Assembly (NCBI RefSeq): GCF_900188125.1
Contig: NZ_FZOW01000011.1
Span: 124,001 to 188,000, forward strand
Origin: Rhodococcoides kyotonense
Lineage (GTDB): Bacteria; Actinomycetota; Actinomycetes; Mycobacteriales; Mycobacteriaceae
Direction: 5' to 3'
DNA: 64,000 nucleotides
Part shown: positions 41,039 through 49,989 of the stretch, piece by piece
How positions within the stretch are numbered: position 1 is the first letter of the stretch
How the letters are laid out: the number at the start of each line of letters is the position of its first letter
The notes under the pieces: generated by a model
Databases searched by the model: none
The model's input: the letters and a program-made list of their open reading frames with translations, nothing else
Told to the model about the DNA's origin: nothing
Made by a program: the position numbers and the translations under genes

Positions 41039-41779
41039 GTGCAGTCGACAACCCGTGAAGGCAAATCCCGCAATCGCCGCCGGCTTCTGTCGGCGCTCGC
41101 GCTGGCGCTGTTCGTCGCGCCGCTGCTGACCGGGTGCCTCCGCGTGCAGGTGTCGATGGGTGTGTCCGCGGACGACCGAGTGTCGGGCCAGATCGTCGCA
41201 GCGACCATCCCGACGTCGGAGACCGATACCGGTCCGACGCTGACGTCACCGTCCACGCTCGAGAACAAGATCCGCATCGAGGAGTACAAGCAGGACGGCT
41301 ACGTCGGCACGTCGGCACGGTTCTCCGATCTCTCCTTCGGTGACGTCCAGACCCTCGGGGCGATGAACGATCAGGCAACCGGAAGCTTTCAGCTGGCGCT
41401 GCATCGTTCGGGCGACCAGGTGACGCTCGACGGCAAGGCAGATCTCCAGACGGTGCCTGTGCAGGGATCGGACGTGCAGTTCACGATCGCGTTCCCTGCG
41501 CGTATCGGCACCACCAACGGAACGCGCGACGGCGACAACATCATCACGTGGAAGTTGCCCGCGGGTGAGGTCACGACGATGCGTGCCGAGGTGAACTACC
41601 CCGATCCCAACACACGCAGTTTCGCAGGGTGGGCGGGCATCGTCGGAGGTGTGACCGTCGGCGTCGCGGCGATCGTCGGTGCGATGGCGTGGGTGACGCG
41701 CAATCCTCCCATCGGACGCACCGGCGCCAAGGCGGATGCGACGGCCGGCACAGGACCCGACAACACGCCCAAGTCGTGA
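41039..41779 (+). CDS. lppM: LppM-family lipoprotein
   Basis: A 246-residue lipoprotein of the LppM (DUF3153) family. Basic leader (REGKSRNRRR), hydrophobic core and lipobox APLLTGC (Cys about residue 33); then an extracytoplasmic beta domain with LRVQVSMGVSADDRVSGQIV and FTIAFPARIGTTNGT. A second helix (WAGIVGGVTVGVAAIVGAMA) near the C-terminus anchors it again. The start is GTG at 41039 without a ribosome site. Mycobacterial LppM is linked to phagosome interactions and envelope lipids; here it is embedded between carotenoid genes. Confidence 0.85.
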   Translation: MQSTTREGKSRNRRRLLSALALALFVAPLLTGCLRVQVSMGVSADDRVSGQIVAATIPTSETDTGPTLTSPSTLENKIRIEEYKQDGYVGTSARFSDLSFGDVQTLGAMNDQATGSFQLALHRSGDQVTLDGKADLQTVPVQGSDVQFTIAFPARIGTTNGTRDGDNIITWKLPAGEVTTMRAEVNYPDPNTRSFAGWAGIVGGVTVGVAAIVGAMAWVTRNPPIGRTGAKADATAGTGPDNTPKS

Positions 41780-42951
41780 TCTCTGCCCGTCGCGTCGTCT
41801 CGGCAGGCGCGACGCTGGCTGCGGCATCCGCGGTGATGTCCGTCGTCAATGCGGCCACGATGACTCGGCTGCGCACGCCCGTCGGACCCGTCACCGATTC
41901 GGTCGTCGTCTGCGTTCCCGCGCGCGACGAGGAGAAGCATCTGCCGTCGCTCGTCGCCGACCTGTGCGCTCAGCGTTACGACGGACAGTTGACGGTCCTG
42001 ATTCTCGACGACGGGTCGTCGGACGACACCGCCGCGGTTGCCCGCGCTGCGGCCGCAGGTGACGAGCGAGTCCAGGTCACCTCGACAACCGGCCCACCCG
42101 AGGACGGGTGGACCGGCAAGGCAGCTGCCTGCAGGACTCTCGCCCAGCAGGCGTTCACATACGATCCCGACATCCTGGTGTTCGTCGACGCGGACGTCAG
42201 GCTCGCGGACACCGCACTCGCCGCTGCCGTGGCCGCTCGTCGGGCTCTCGATGCAGCGCTGGTGTGCCCGTGGCCGGAGCAACGGACGGGCAGCGTCGCC
42301 GAACGTCTCGTGCAACCGCTATTGAGCTTCTCGTGGATGTCGACGCTCCCCGTGCGTGTCGCCGATCGGTCGAGTCGACCGTCGACGGTCGTGGCCTGCG
42401 GCCAGATGATGGTGTTCGACGCGTCGGCGTACCTCGACATCGGTGGCCATGCAGCCGTCGCTTCGAGCGCGACCGAGGATCTCGACATCGCGCGCGCACT
42501 CCGCAGGCGCGGTCACCGAACAGCGGTGGCGTCCGGGGCCGGATTCGTTTCGTGCCGGATGTACGACGGCTGGAGCGCCGTGAGCAACGGGTACACCCGA
42601 TGGCTGTGGTCCGCGTTCGGCGGGCCGATCGGCACGGCGGCGGTCGCTGCCCTCATGACGCTGACATACGTGGTTCCGCCGGTCGCCGCGGTACTCGGCA
42701 GCGGGCCGACGCGTCGTGCAGGCGTGGTGGGGTACGGCGCAGCAGTCGTGGCGAGAACCGTTGCGGCACAATCGGAACGCGGCTTCCGCCGATCACACCT
42801 CGGTGCCGACCTGGCCGTCGCGTCGACCAATCCACTGTCGGTCGTCACCTACCTCGGGCTCTGCGTCGTCTCGCATCGCAGACACGCGCGTGGCGAGCTC
42901 ACGTGGAAGCGTCGGCCGCTCGTCGCAGCGGACTCAGACGCGAGCCGGTGA
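41776..42951 (+). CDS. Family 2 glycosyltransferase, probably carotenoid-specific (CruG-like)
   Basis: A 391-residue membrane-associated GT2 enzyme. Catalytic core: VVVCVPARDEEKHLPSLV, ILDDGSSDDTAAVA, VFVDADVRL (DxD metal motif), GHAAVASSATEDLDIARALR (catalytic ED) and RRGHRTAVASGAGFVSCRMY, then C-terminal hydrophobic helices. It starts at GTG 41776, overlapping the lppM stop as GTGA. Position after crtO-cruF suggests it glycosylates the hydroxyl created by CruF; another envelope lipid is possible. The 3' end overlaps the convergent metF-like gene by 18 bases. Confidence 0.75.
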   Translation: MISARRVVSAGATLAAASAVMSVVNAATMTRLRTPVGPVTDSVVVCVPARDEEKHLPSLVADLCAQRYDGQLTVLILDDGSSDDTAAVARAAAAGDERVQVTSTTGPPEDGWTGKAAACRTLAQQAFTYDPDILVFVDADVRLADTALAAAVAARRALDAALVCPWPEQRTGSVAERLVQPLLSFSWMSTLPVRVADRSSRPSTVVACGQMMVFDASAYLDIGGHAAVASSATEDLDIARALRRRGHRTAVASGAGFVSCRMYDGWSAVSNGYTRWLWSAFGGPIGTAAVAALMTLTYVVPPVAAVLGSGPTRRAGVVGYGAAVVARTVAAQSERGFRRSHLGADLAVASTNPLSVVTYLGLCVVSHRRHARGELTWKRRPLVAADSDASR

Positions 42952-43902
42952 CAGTCCCAGGTTCGTGAGCACCTCGCGGGTCGCCCGCGCGAAGTTCAGC
43001 GTGATGAAATGCAGCGCGGGAGCGCCTTCGGCGATGAGCCGCTCCCCGATCGACGTCGCGAGTTCGATACCGACCTCGCGCACAGCAGCGCGATCCTCGT
43101 CCGTCCCGGTTCCCGCCGCCTTCACGAAACGATCGTCGATATGGCGAGGCAGCGCGGATCCCGACAACGACAGTGCGCGTCGTACGGACCGGAGCGACGT
43201 GATCGGCATGATCTCGGGAATGATCGGCTTGGCGCCCTGCTCGGGATCGAACTGGACGACGCGGTCGCGCAGACGCAAATAGTCGTCGACGTCGAAGAAC
43301 ATCTGTGTGATCGAGTACTCAGCGCCTGCGCGCAGCTTGTTCACCAGTACGCGGGTGTCCTGCTCCAGGTCGAGGGCACGGTAGTGGCCCTCGGGGAACG
43401 ACGCGACTCCGACGTGGAAGTCACCGAGCTCCCGCACGAGGCACACCAGCTCCTCGGCGTACTCGACGCCGTCCGGGTGCTTCTCCCAGTCACCGAGAGG
43501 ATCGCCGGGTGGGTCTCCTCGGAGCACCAGAATGTTCGAGATACCGCGGTCCGCGTAGGCACCGACCATCGACCTGAGTTCGGAAATGCTGTGCGACACC
43601 GCCGTCAGGTGCGCCACCGGCAGCAGTGTGGTCTCCTCGGCGATCTGGCCGGTCACACGAACCGTCCGGTCCCGAGTGGATCCTCCGGCGCCGTACGTCA
43701 TCGACACGAACGCGGGCTGCATCTGCTCGAACTCTCGCACGGCGCGCCACAGCCGGGCCTCGGCTGCCTGGTCACGCGGCGGCGAGAACTCGACCGAGAA
43801 CGGGATCCTGGAATCGGCCGTCGTCCGCAGGCGATCGACTATCGACGGGGTTCGAGTCACCCACCCGTCACTGGACCGCCCCCTGACGGCATCGGATGTC
43901 AC
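42934..43902 (-). CDS. metF: 5,10-methylenetetrahydrofolate reductase-like protein
   Basis: MTHFR-family TIM barrel supplying methyl-THF for methionine synthesis; 322 residues. Motifs: IPFSVEFSPPRDQAAEARLW, FVSMTYGAGGSTRDRTVRVT, NILVLRGDPPGDP, GVASFPEGH, QMFFDVDDYLRLRD and PIIPEIMPITSLRSVRRA. The GTG at 43902 is preceded by TATGAT plus 6 bases, so the mRNA is probably leaderless; 20 more codons upstream are not needed. It is Rv2172c-like in position, divergent from idsA2. Mycobacteria have an alternative MTHFR, so this homologue's role needs care. Confidence 0.85.
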   Translation of the reverse strand: MTSDAVRGRSSDGWVTRTPSIVDRLRTTADSRIPFSVEFSPPRDQAAEARLWRAVREFEQMQPAFVSMTYGAGGSTRDRTVRVTGQIAEETTLLPVAHLTAVSHSISELRSMVGAYADRGISNILVLRGDPPGDPLGDWEKHPDGVEYAEELVCLVRELGDFHVGVASFPEGHYRALDLEQDTRVLVNKLRAGAEYSITQMFFDVDDYLRLRDRVVQFDPEQGAKPIIPEIMPITSLRSVRRALSLSGSALPRHIDDRFVKAAGTGTDEDRAAVREVGIELATSIGERLIAEGAPALHFITLNFARATREVLTNLGLSPARV

Positions 43903-43908
43903 CGACCC

Positions 43909-43914
43909 ATCATA
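43909..43914 (-). promoter_or_regulatory. -10 box of a probable leaderless metF promoter
   Basis: TATGAT on the minus strand, 6 bases before GTG; a GTGACG -35 candidate lies 18 bases upstream. This is the best-formed of the leaderless promoters here. Confidence 0.6.
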
Positions 43915-44001
43915 GTTTCGGCCGGGCCACACCGTCACGGCAGCCTCGTCTGTCCGATCCACCCACTACTCTTGGCGAAGCTGCACCGCCCGTCCGCTCG
44001 T

Positions 44002-45153
44002 ATGGAGGATCCCCTGTCCGGTGACCTGACCTCGCCCGCCACTCGCACGTCGAGTGGACTCGACACCGCCGTGTACGACGAGTCCGTCGGAATCGTCGAT
44101 CTCGTCGAAGCGGCTCTGACCGACTTCTTCGCATCCAAGCGGGCTCTGGTGGGTGCACTCGGCGGCGGCTACGCGGACGCCGTCGACGACCTCGTCGCAT
44201 TCGTCCTTCGCGGCGGAAAACGAGTGCGCCCCGCGTTCGCGTGGACCGCATGGCTCGGTGCGGGCGGAGATCGCCGCGGCCCGGATGCACCTGCAGTCCT
44301 GCGCGCGTGCGCGTCGTTGGAGCTGATCCAGGCGTGCGCGCTGATCCACGACGACATCATCGACGCGTCCGTCACCCGTCGGGGCTTCCCCACCGTCCAC
44401 GTCGGATTCGCGGAACGGCATCGCGCACAGGCCTGGTCGGGTTCGGCATCGCGTTTCGGTGAATCCGCCGCGATTCTCCTCGGCGACCTCGCTCTGTGCT
44501 GGGCGGACGACATGATGCGCGACGCAGGCCTCGACGCACCCGTGTCGGCAGGCATCTCGCCGGTGTGGTCGGCGATGCGCACCGAGGTGCTCGGCGGACA
44601 ACTCCTCGACATCGAAGGCGAAGCGGGACGCGACGAATCGGTCGAGGCCGCGATGCGCGTCAATCGCTACAAGACGGCCGCATACACCGTCGAAAGACCG
44701 CTGCAGCTCGGAGCCGTCATGGCAGGCGCGCCGGACGGTCTGGTGGAGAGCTACCGATCGTTCGGCACGGACATCGGTGTCGCCTTCCAGCTTCGCGACG
44801 ACCTCCTCGGTGTGTTCGGCGACCCGGCGGTCACGGGCAAGCCGTCGGGCGACGACATCCGCGAAGGCAAGCGCACCGTTCTGATGGCCGTCGGAATGCA
44901 GCGGGCGGACCAGAGTCGACCAGACCTCGCGCAACTGCTTCGCACGACGCTGGGTTCCGAGGACCTCGACGAGGAACAGGTTCACACGATCCGTACCGCG
45001 CTGACCGACCTGGGCGCCGTGGACGACGTCGAACGACGCATCACCGAACTCACCGAACGAGCACTGGCGACACTCGCGTCGAGCGACGTCGAGTCGACCG
45101 CCGCGTCCCGTCTGCGGGACATGGCTGTCGCCGCCACACAGCGGACATACTGA
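44002..45153 (+). CDS. idsA2: Polyprenyl diphosphate synthase (IdsA-type)
   Basis: Isoprenyl diphosphate synthase making GGPP or a similar prenyl diphosphate for carotenoids or other isoprenoids; 383 residues. The first Asp-rich motif is LIHDDIIDASVTRRGFPTVH (about residue 115), and the second region reads GVAFQLRDDLLGVFGDP (DDxxG in place of DDxxD). GGKRVRPAF is the IPP-binding region. The ATG at 44002 has no ribosome site; TACTCT at 43967-43972 could give a 22-base leader. An in-frame CTG lies at 43981, but the acidic N-terminus suits ATG. Confidence 0.9.
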   Translation: MEDPLSGDLTSPATRTSSGLDTAVYDESVGIVDLVEAALTDFFASKRALVGALGGGYADAVDDLVAFVLRGGKRVRPAFAWTAWLGAGGDRRGPDAPAVLRACASLELIQACALIHDDIIDASVTRRGFPTVHVGFAERHRAQAWSGSASRFGESAAILLGDLALCWADDMMRDAGLDAPVSAGISPVWSAMRTEVLGGQLLDIEGEAGRDESVEAAMRVNRYKTAAYTVERPLQLGAVMAGAPDGLVESYRSFGTDIGVAFQLRDDLLGVFGDPAVTGKPSGDDIREGKRTVLMAVGMQRADQSRPDLAQLLRTTLGSEDLDEEQVHTIRTALTDLGAVDDVERRITELTERALATLASSDVESTAASRLRDMAVAATQRTY

Positions 45154-45169
45154 TCGGAGCCGGGCCCTC

Positions 45170-46804
45170 ATGCCGAGAACACGATCGATACCAGGCCCGA
45201 CCGATTCGGTCGTCGTCGTCGGGTCCGGGTTGGCCGGTCTGTCGGCTGCCCTGCATCTGACCGGAGCCGGCCGGACCGTCACGGTTCTGGAGCGCGAGAA
45301 GACCGTCGGCGGTCGCGTCGGCACGTACCCCGTGTTCGGCGACGACGGGCAGCCGTTGTACGACATAGACAACGGCGCGAGCGTGTTGACGATGCCCGAA
45401 CTGATCGAGTCGGCGCTCGCTGCCGTCGGCGAGACACTGCACAGCACGACGCCGCCGCTGCGCCTGGAGGCGTTGTCGCCGAGCTACCACACGCGGTATG
45501 CGGACGGCAGCCACATCGACGTCTTCTCGGATCCCGAACGCATGGCGACCGAGGTCGAAAGAGTATGTGGTGCACGAGAAGCCGAGGGATATCGTGGCCT
45601 TCGACGATGGCTCGCTTCGATTTTCGACGCCGAGTTCGATCGCTACATCGACTCGAATTTCGATTCACCGCTCGACCTCGTGTCGACCCGTCCCGCTCTG
45701 CGCGACACCGCGACGTTGGCAGCACTGGGTGGATTCGGCCGACTCGGCCCTCGCGTCGGGTCGTTCCTGAAGGACGAGCGTCTACGTCGCGTCTTCACGT
45801 TCCAGGCGCTGTACGCGGGCATGGCCCCGTCGAAGGCCCTGGCCGTCTACGGCGCGATCGCGCACATGGATACGTCGATGGGCGTGTACTTCCCCGAAGG
45901 GGGCATGTCGACCATCGCGGAGTCGATGTCGGACGCGTTCGTGCGCAACGGCGGCACGCTGGTCACCGAAGCGGACGTGTCCGGCTTGCAGATCGCACAC
46001 GGACGCGTCACCGCGGTCGACACGGAGGACGGCCGCCGATTCGCGTGCGACGCCGTCGTGCTGACGCCCGATCTTCCCGTCGTCGATCGACTGTTGGACA
46101 GGGCCGGGGTCACCTCGCGTGGTCGACGTCGCGGCTATTCGTTCGTCTCTCCGTCGGCCGTCGTGTTCCACGGCACCGTCCCTACCCGAGTCACCGATAC
46201 ATGGCCCGCACGAGCCCACCACACCATCGACTTCGGAGACGAGTGGGCGCGCACGTTCGCCAGGATCACCGCCCGGCGCGGCCGTGGGCAGCTCATGGCC
46301 GACCCGTCGCTGCTCGTCACCCGACCCGCCGTCACCGATCCGTCACTTCTCGTCGAACGCCACGGCGAGACGTCCGAGCCGATCTCCATCCTCGCGCCGT
46401 GTCCCAACCTCGACAGTGCCCCGTTGGACTGGGAGCGCCTCGGCGTGCCGTACATGCGCGAGATCCAGGGGGTCCTCGAGAGCCGCGGCTACGACGCGTT
46501 GGCGTCGGAGATGACCGTCGACCACCTCGACACACCGAAGACGTGGCAGGCCAAGGGCATGCTGCACGGCAGCCCGTTCTCCTCCTCTCACGTGTTCAGG
46601 CAGACCGGACCGTTCCGGCGTGAGAACCTGGTACGAGGCGTCGACAACGTTGTTCTCGCCGGGTCGGGAACCACACCGGGTGTCGGCGTGCCCACGGTCC
46701 TCGTTTCGGGCAGACTGGCCGCCGAACGAGTCACCGGGTCACAGAGCAATGCACGTGCCACGACGTCGCGGTTCTTCGGACGAGAACGCGACGCACTAAA
46801 CTGA
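45170..46804 (+). CDS. crtI: Phytoene desaturase
   Basis: FAD-dependent desaturase converting phytoene toward lycopene; 544 residues. VVVGSGLAGLSAALHLTGAG is the dinucleotide loop, then TVLEREKTVGGRVGTY, FTFQALYAGMAPSKALAVY, GAIAHMDTSMGVYFPEGGMS and the C-terminal signature RGVDNVVLAGSGTTPGVGVP. The ATG at 45170 has GGAG upstream and follows idsA2 by 16 bases, so the two should be co-transcribed. Number of desaturation steps cannot be read from sequence. Confidence 0.92.
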   Translation: MPRTRSIPGPTDSVVVVGSGLAGLSAALHLTGAGRTVTVLEREKTVGGRVGTYPVFGDDGQPLYDIDNGASVLTMPELIESALAAVGETLHSTTPPLRLEALSPSYHTRYADGSHIDVFSDPERMATEVERVCGAREAEGYRGLRRWLASIFDAEFDRYIDSNFDSPLDLVSTRPALRDTATLAALGGFGRLGPRVGSFLKDERLRRVFTFQALYAGMAPSKALAVYGAIAHMDTSMGVYFPEGGMSTIAESMSDAFVRNGGTLVTEADVSGLQIAHGRVTAVDTEDGRRFACDAVVLTPDLPVVDRLLDRAGVTSRGRRRGYSFVSPSAVVFHGTVPTRVTDTWPARAHHTIDFGDEWARTFARITARRGRGQLMADPSLLVTRPAVTDPSLLVERHGETSEPISILAPCPNLDSAPLDWERLGVPYMREIQGVLESRGYDALASEMTVDHLDTPKTWQAKGMLHGSPFSSSHVFRQTGPFRRENLVRGVDNVVLAGSGTTPGVGVPTVLVSGRLAAERVTGSQSNARATTSRFFGRERDALN

Positions 46805-46876
46805 TTCGCGGTCCGGACGGAAGAACGCACTTCCTTCGGACTTTCCACTGCCACCCGAGAGGAGAATGACCCGGCA

Positions 46877-48481
46877 ATGTCGTCGATTTCGTCGAATGCC
46901 GCCACCTCGGGTGCCTCGGATTCGAAGGATTCCACACCGCCGAGAGCCGCATCGTCCTCCCGTGTTCGACGCCTGTCGGCATTCCTGCGCAGTCCCGAGG
47001 GCCATGCCGCTCTTCTCGGTCTCGTCGGTGGAGTCATGATCACGTTCGGTGGCTTCGGCGCCGGCAGTGTTCGCCGACGCGACCCGCTACTCGAGGCGAT
47101 GCATCTGTCGTGGCTTCGCTTCGGGCACGGTCTCGTCCTGTCCAGCATCATCGTCTGGGTCGGCGTGCTGCTGATGATCGTCGCCTGGGTGCGCCTGGGC
47201 CGAGCAACCCTGGCCGGGCGCACGACCCTCGGTGAACTTCGGTGGGTCGTACCGGCATGGACCGCCCCGATGTTGCTGGCCGTCCCCATGTTCAGTCGCG
47301 ACGCGTTCTCGTACCTCGCGCAGGGTGCGCTGCTCCGAGACGGCTTCGACCCGTACGCCGTCGGCCCTGTGGCCAACCCGGGAGTCCTGCTCGACAACGT
47401 CAGCAACGTATGGACCACCACGACCGCGCCCTACGGTCCGCTGCACCTGCTGATCGGGCAAGCGATCACTGCTGTGACCGGTGACAACGTCATCGCAGGC
47501 ACCATGTTCTTCCGTATCGCGATGCTGCCGGGTCTCGCGCTGATGATGTGGGCTGTTCCGCGTCTCGCCGAGCACCTCGGTGGCACCCCGACGATCGCGC
47601 TGTGGCTGGCCGTTCTCAATCCACTCGTGCTCATCCATCTGATCGGCGGCGTGCACAACGAACTGCTGATGGTCGGTCTCATGGCGGCAGGCATAGTGCT
47701 GGTGCTCGAACGTCGCCACGTCGCAGGCATCGCGCTCGTCGCGATCGGTGTCGCGATCAAGGCGACGGCGGGTCTGGCACTGCCGTTCATGGTCTGGATC
47801 TGGATGATCCACGAGAAGCAGAAGGCGATCGACGAGAACCGTAAGCCCCTGTCACCCATCGCTGCCTTCGCGAAAGCCGCAGGTATAGGTTTCGGAGTCT
47901 TCGCCGCGGTGTTCGCGGTGATGTCCGCCGTCGCGGGCGTCGGGATCGGGTGGCTCACAGCATTGTCGGGCTCGGCCAAGATCATCAACTGGCTCTCGCT
48001 CCCGACGATCCTCGCGCACCTGGTCACCGTCAGCACCTCGTGGTTCCTGGACGTCCGTCTGGCCCCGGTCCTCGAGGTCACCCGCATGCTGTGCGGAATC
48101 GTGTTGGTCGTCGTCGTACTTGCGACGTGGTGGAAGTTCCGCCGTACCGAGGCCGACGCCGTGAAGGGCATCGTCATCGCGATGGTCGCGGTCGTCGTGC
48201 TCTCCCCCGCGGCGTTGCCGTGGTACTACTCGTGGCCGCTCGCGATCGCCGCCGGATTCGCGCTGTCCACCCGGACGTTGATGATCCTCGTCGGGCTGTC
48301 GACGTGGCTGATGTTGGTGTTCCGGCCCGACGGCTCGATCGGCCTGTACACATGGGCGCACGTGGCACTCGCGACGTTCGCCGCCGTCGTCGCGGCGCTG
48401 TCGCTGACCCGAGTCGACCCGTTGCGACTGCGCGCGACCCCGTCCACAGCCGTCGAGACCACTCCCGCCGGCCATGGGTGA
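46877..48481 (+). CDS. mptA: Alpha-1,6-mannosyltransferase MptA
   Basis: Integral membrane GT-C enzyme that elongates the mannan core of lipomannan/lipoarabinomannan using polyprenyl-phosphomannose; 534 residues, about 13 helices. An early loop has RRRDPLLEAMHLSWLRFGHG, then PMFSRDAFSYLAQGALLRDG with the acidic pair expected in GT-C active sites, and APYGPLHLLIGQAI. The ATG at 46877 follows a GAGGAGA element. It is the Rv2174 homologue in position; its end overlaps crtB by 8 bases. Confidence 0.88.
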   Translation: MSSISSNAATSGASDSKDSTPPRAASSSRVRRLSAFLRSPEGHAALLGLVGGVMITFGGFGAGSVRRRDPLLEAMHLSWLRFGHGLVLSSIIVWVGVLLMIVAWVRLGRATLAGRTTLGELRWVVPAWTAPMLLAVPMFSRDAFSYLAQGALLRDGFDPYAVGPVANPGVLLDNVSNVWTTTTAPYGPLHLLIGQAITAVTGDNVIAGTMFFRIAMLPGLALMMWAVPRLAEHLGGTPTIALWLAVLNPLVLIHLIGGVHNELLMVGLMAAGIVLVLERRHVAGIALVAIGVAIKATAGLALPFMVWIWMIHEKQKAIDENRKPLSPIAAFAKAAGIGFGVFAAVFAVMSAVAGVGIGWLTALSGSAKIINWLSLPTILAHLVTVSTSWFLDVRLAPVLEVTRMLCGIVLVVVVLATWWKFRRTEADAVKGIVIAMVAVVVLSPAALPWYYSWPLAIAAGFALSTRTLMILVGLSTWLMLVFRPDGSIGLYTWAHVALATFAAVVAALSLTRVDPLRLRATPSTAVETTPAGHG

Positions 48482-49511
48482 GCTCGACGGCATCGACCCC
48501 ACACTGCACGACGCGTATGCGATCTGCCGGGAACTGAACGCCGAGCACGGAAAGACCTATTTTCTCGCTACCCGGTTGTTGCCCGCGGACAAGCGGGCCG
48601 CGGTCCACGCGCTCTACGGATTCGCCCGCATGGTCGATGACATCGTCGACGTGGATGTCGACTCTGCCGACGTCGAGCTGCCGGAGCTACCCGAGGACGC
48701 CGACTTCACCGTCAACGACAGCGATTCACCTGTCGATCGTGAGGCAGGGCAGAAGGTCGACGTACTCGAGCATCACGTGCGTGCAGCCCTGAACGGCCGC
48801 AGCCTCGGCCCACGAAAGTCCGATCGTGTGCTGGCCGCGTTGGTGGACACCACCGTGCGCTACTCGATCCCGCACGAGTACTTCTACGCGTTCTTCCACT
48901 CCATGCGCATGGACATTCCAGGCACGCCGATGTTCCGGTCGCGGTATCGCACGATGGAGCAGCTGTCGGAATACATGTACGGCTCTGCGGCCGTCATCGG
49001 GCTCGAGATGCTGCCGATTCTGGGGACGTCGGTGGACCGTCGCGTAGCGGAAGCTCCTGCCGCGGCGCTCGGTGAGGCGTTCCAATTGACCAACTTCATC
49101 CGCGACATGGGAGAAGATCTCGACCGAGATCGGATCTATCTCCCGACCGACGAGCTCGCGGCATTCGGCGTCGACGAAGCCATGCTGCGCGACTGCCGCG
49201 CGACCGGCCGCAGAGAGCCGAGACTCGAACGCGCTCTTGCTCATCTCATCGCGCACACCCGTGCGGTGTACCGGACCGCCGCACCCGGTATCGAGATGTT
49301 GGATCCGGCCGTGAGGCCGGGAATGCGTACTGCTCTGACGTTGTACGGGGACATACTTCGCGAGGTCGAGCAGGGCGGCTACCGCGTACTGCAGCAGCGC
49401 GCCCGTGTCCCCCGGCTGCGGCGACTGTCCGTCGCCGCGCCCGGTCTCGCCTCCGTCGGTTGGACGAGCGCTCGCAGCAGGATCAGAAGGCCATCGCCTG
49501 AGCGCGCCTGA
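48474..49511 (+). CDS. crtB: Phytoene synthase
   Basis: Condenses two GGPP to phytoene, the committed carotenoid step; 345 residues. Two Asp-rich motifs are intact: LYGFARMVDDIVDVDVD and EAFQLTNFIRDMGEDLDRDR followed by IYLP. EYMYGSAAVIGLEMLPIL lies between. The ATG at 48474 is inside the mptA 3' end, so it is coupled to a mannosyltransferase. The 3' end overlaps the convergent Rv2175c-like gene by 29 bases; the C-terminal RARVPRLRRLSVAAP region is basic. Confidence 0.94.
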   Translation: MGELDGIDPTLHDAYAICRELNAEHGKTYFLATRLLPADKRAAVHALYGFARMVDDIVDVDVDSADVELPELPEDADFTVNDSDSPVDREAGQKVDVLEHHVRAALNGRSLGPRKSDRVLAALVDTTVRYSIPHEYFYAFFHSMRMDIPGTPMFRSRYRTMEQLSEYMYGSAAVIGLEMLPILGTSVDRRVAEAPAAALGEAFQLTNFIRDMGEDLDRDRIYLPTDELAAFGVDEAMLRDCRATGRREPRLERALAHLIAHTRAVYRTAAPGIEMLDPAVRPGMRTALTLYGDILREVEQGGYRVLQQRARVPRLRRLSVAAPGLASVGWTSARSRIRRPSPERA

Positions 49512-49854
49512 TCACCTCTCGCATGAGGTCACCGTGCATGGCGTCGATGGGTCGTCCCGGCAGACTGTCGTCTGCCTCGAACAACCAGCGGAGAATTTCC
49601 TCGTCACGATAACCACCGTCGTGCAGGACGGCGAGCAGACCGGGCAGACCCTTGACGACGCCTCGGCCGTCGGACGCGAGGAACACCTCGGGAACGCCGG
49701 GAACACGGCGTCGCTTGACTGCGAGAAGATGACGATCACGGAGCATCTGCTCGACGCGTGAGATGGGAACTCCGAGGACTTTGCTGACGTCCGTCAGCTG
49801 CAGCAGGGACTCGGATGGGTCGAGAACGTCGTCGGCGTAGGGGATTGTGCTCAC
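49483..49854 (-). CDS. Rv2175c-like DNA-binding protein
   Basis: A 123-residue protein with an N-terminal winged-helix-like part (LLQLTDVSKVLGVPISRVEQ, then MLRDRHLLAVKRRRVPGVPE) and a helical C-terminal part (DEEILRWLFEADDSLPGRP). Mycobacterial Rv2175c is a PknL substrate that binds DNA. The adjacent divergent pknL supports the same pairing. The GTG at 49854 is preceded by TAACGT plus 7 bases; TAACGTTA is itself palindromic and could be autoregulatory. An acidic N-terminus (ADDVLDPSES) may hold the phosphorylated residue. Confidence 0.85.
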   Translation of the reverse strand: MSTIPYADDVLDPSESLLQLTDVSKVLGVPISRVEQMLRDRHLLAVKRRRVPGVPEVFLASDGRGVVKGLPGLLAVLHDGGYRDEEILRWLFEADDSLPGRPIDAMHGDLMREVIRRAQAMAF

Positions 49855-49861
49855 TCCGGTA

Positions 49862-49867
49862 ACGTTA
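49862..49867 (-). promoter_or_regulatory. -10 box of a probable leaderless Rv2175c-like promoter
   Basis: TAACGT on the minus strand, 7 bases before GTG, within the palindrome TAACGTTA. Confidence 0.45.
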
Positions 49868-49989
49868 ACCGGTTCGTACCGGGAAGCGAAAAGCCAGGGC
49901 ACGGTCGCCGGTCTGTCGAGACTGAGGTGATACCTGCGCTGGTTACCATCGCCGGTGTAGCGACTTTCTATGGAGGTGTTCGCGGAGTG

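Noticed and set aside
43009-44001. Upstream extension of idsA2 through the metF region
   Set aside because: It runs antisense to metF and has no conserved residues; the prenyl synthase begins at ATG 44002.
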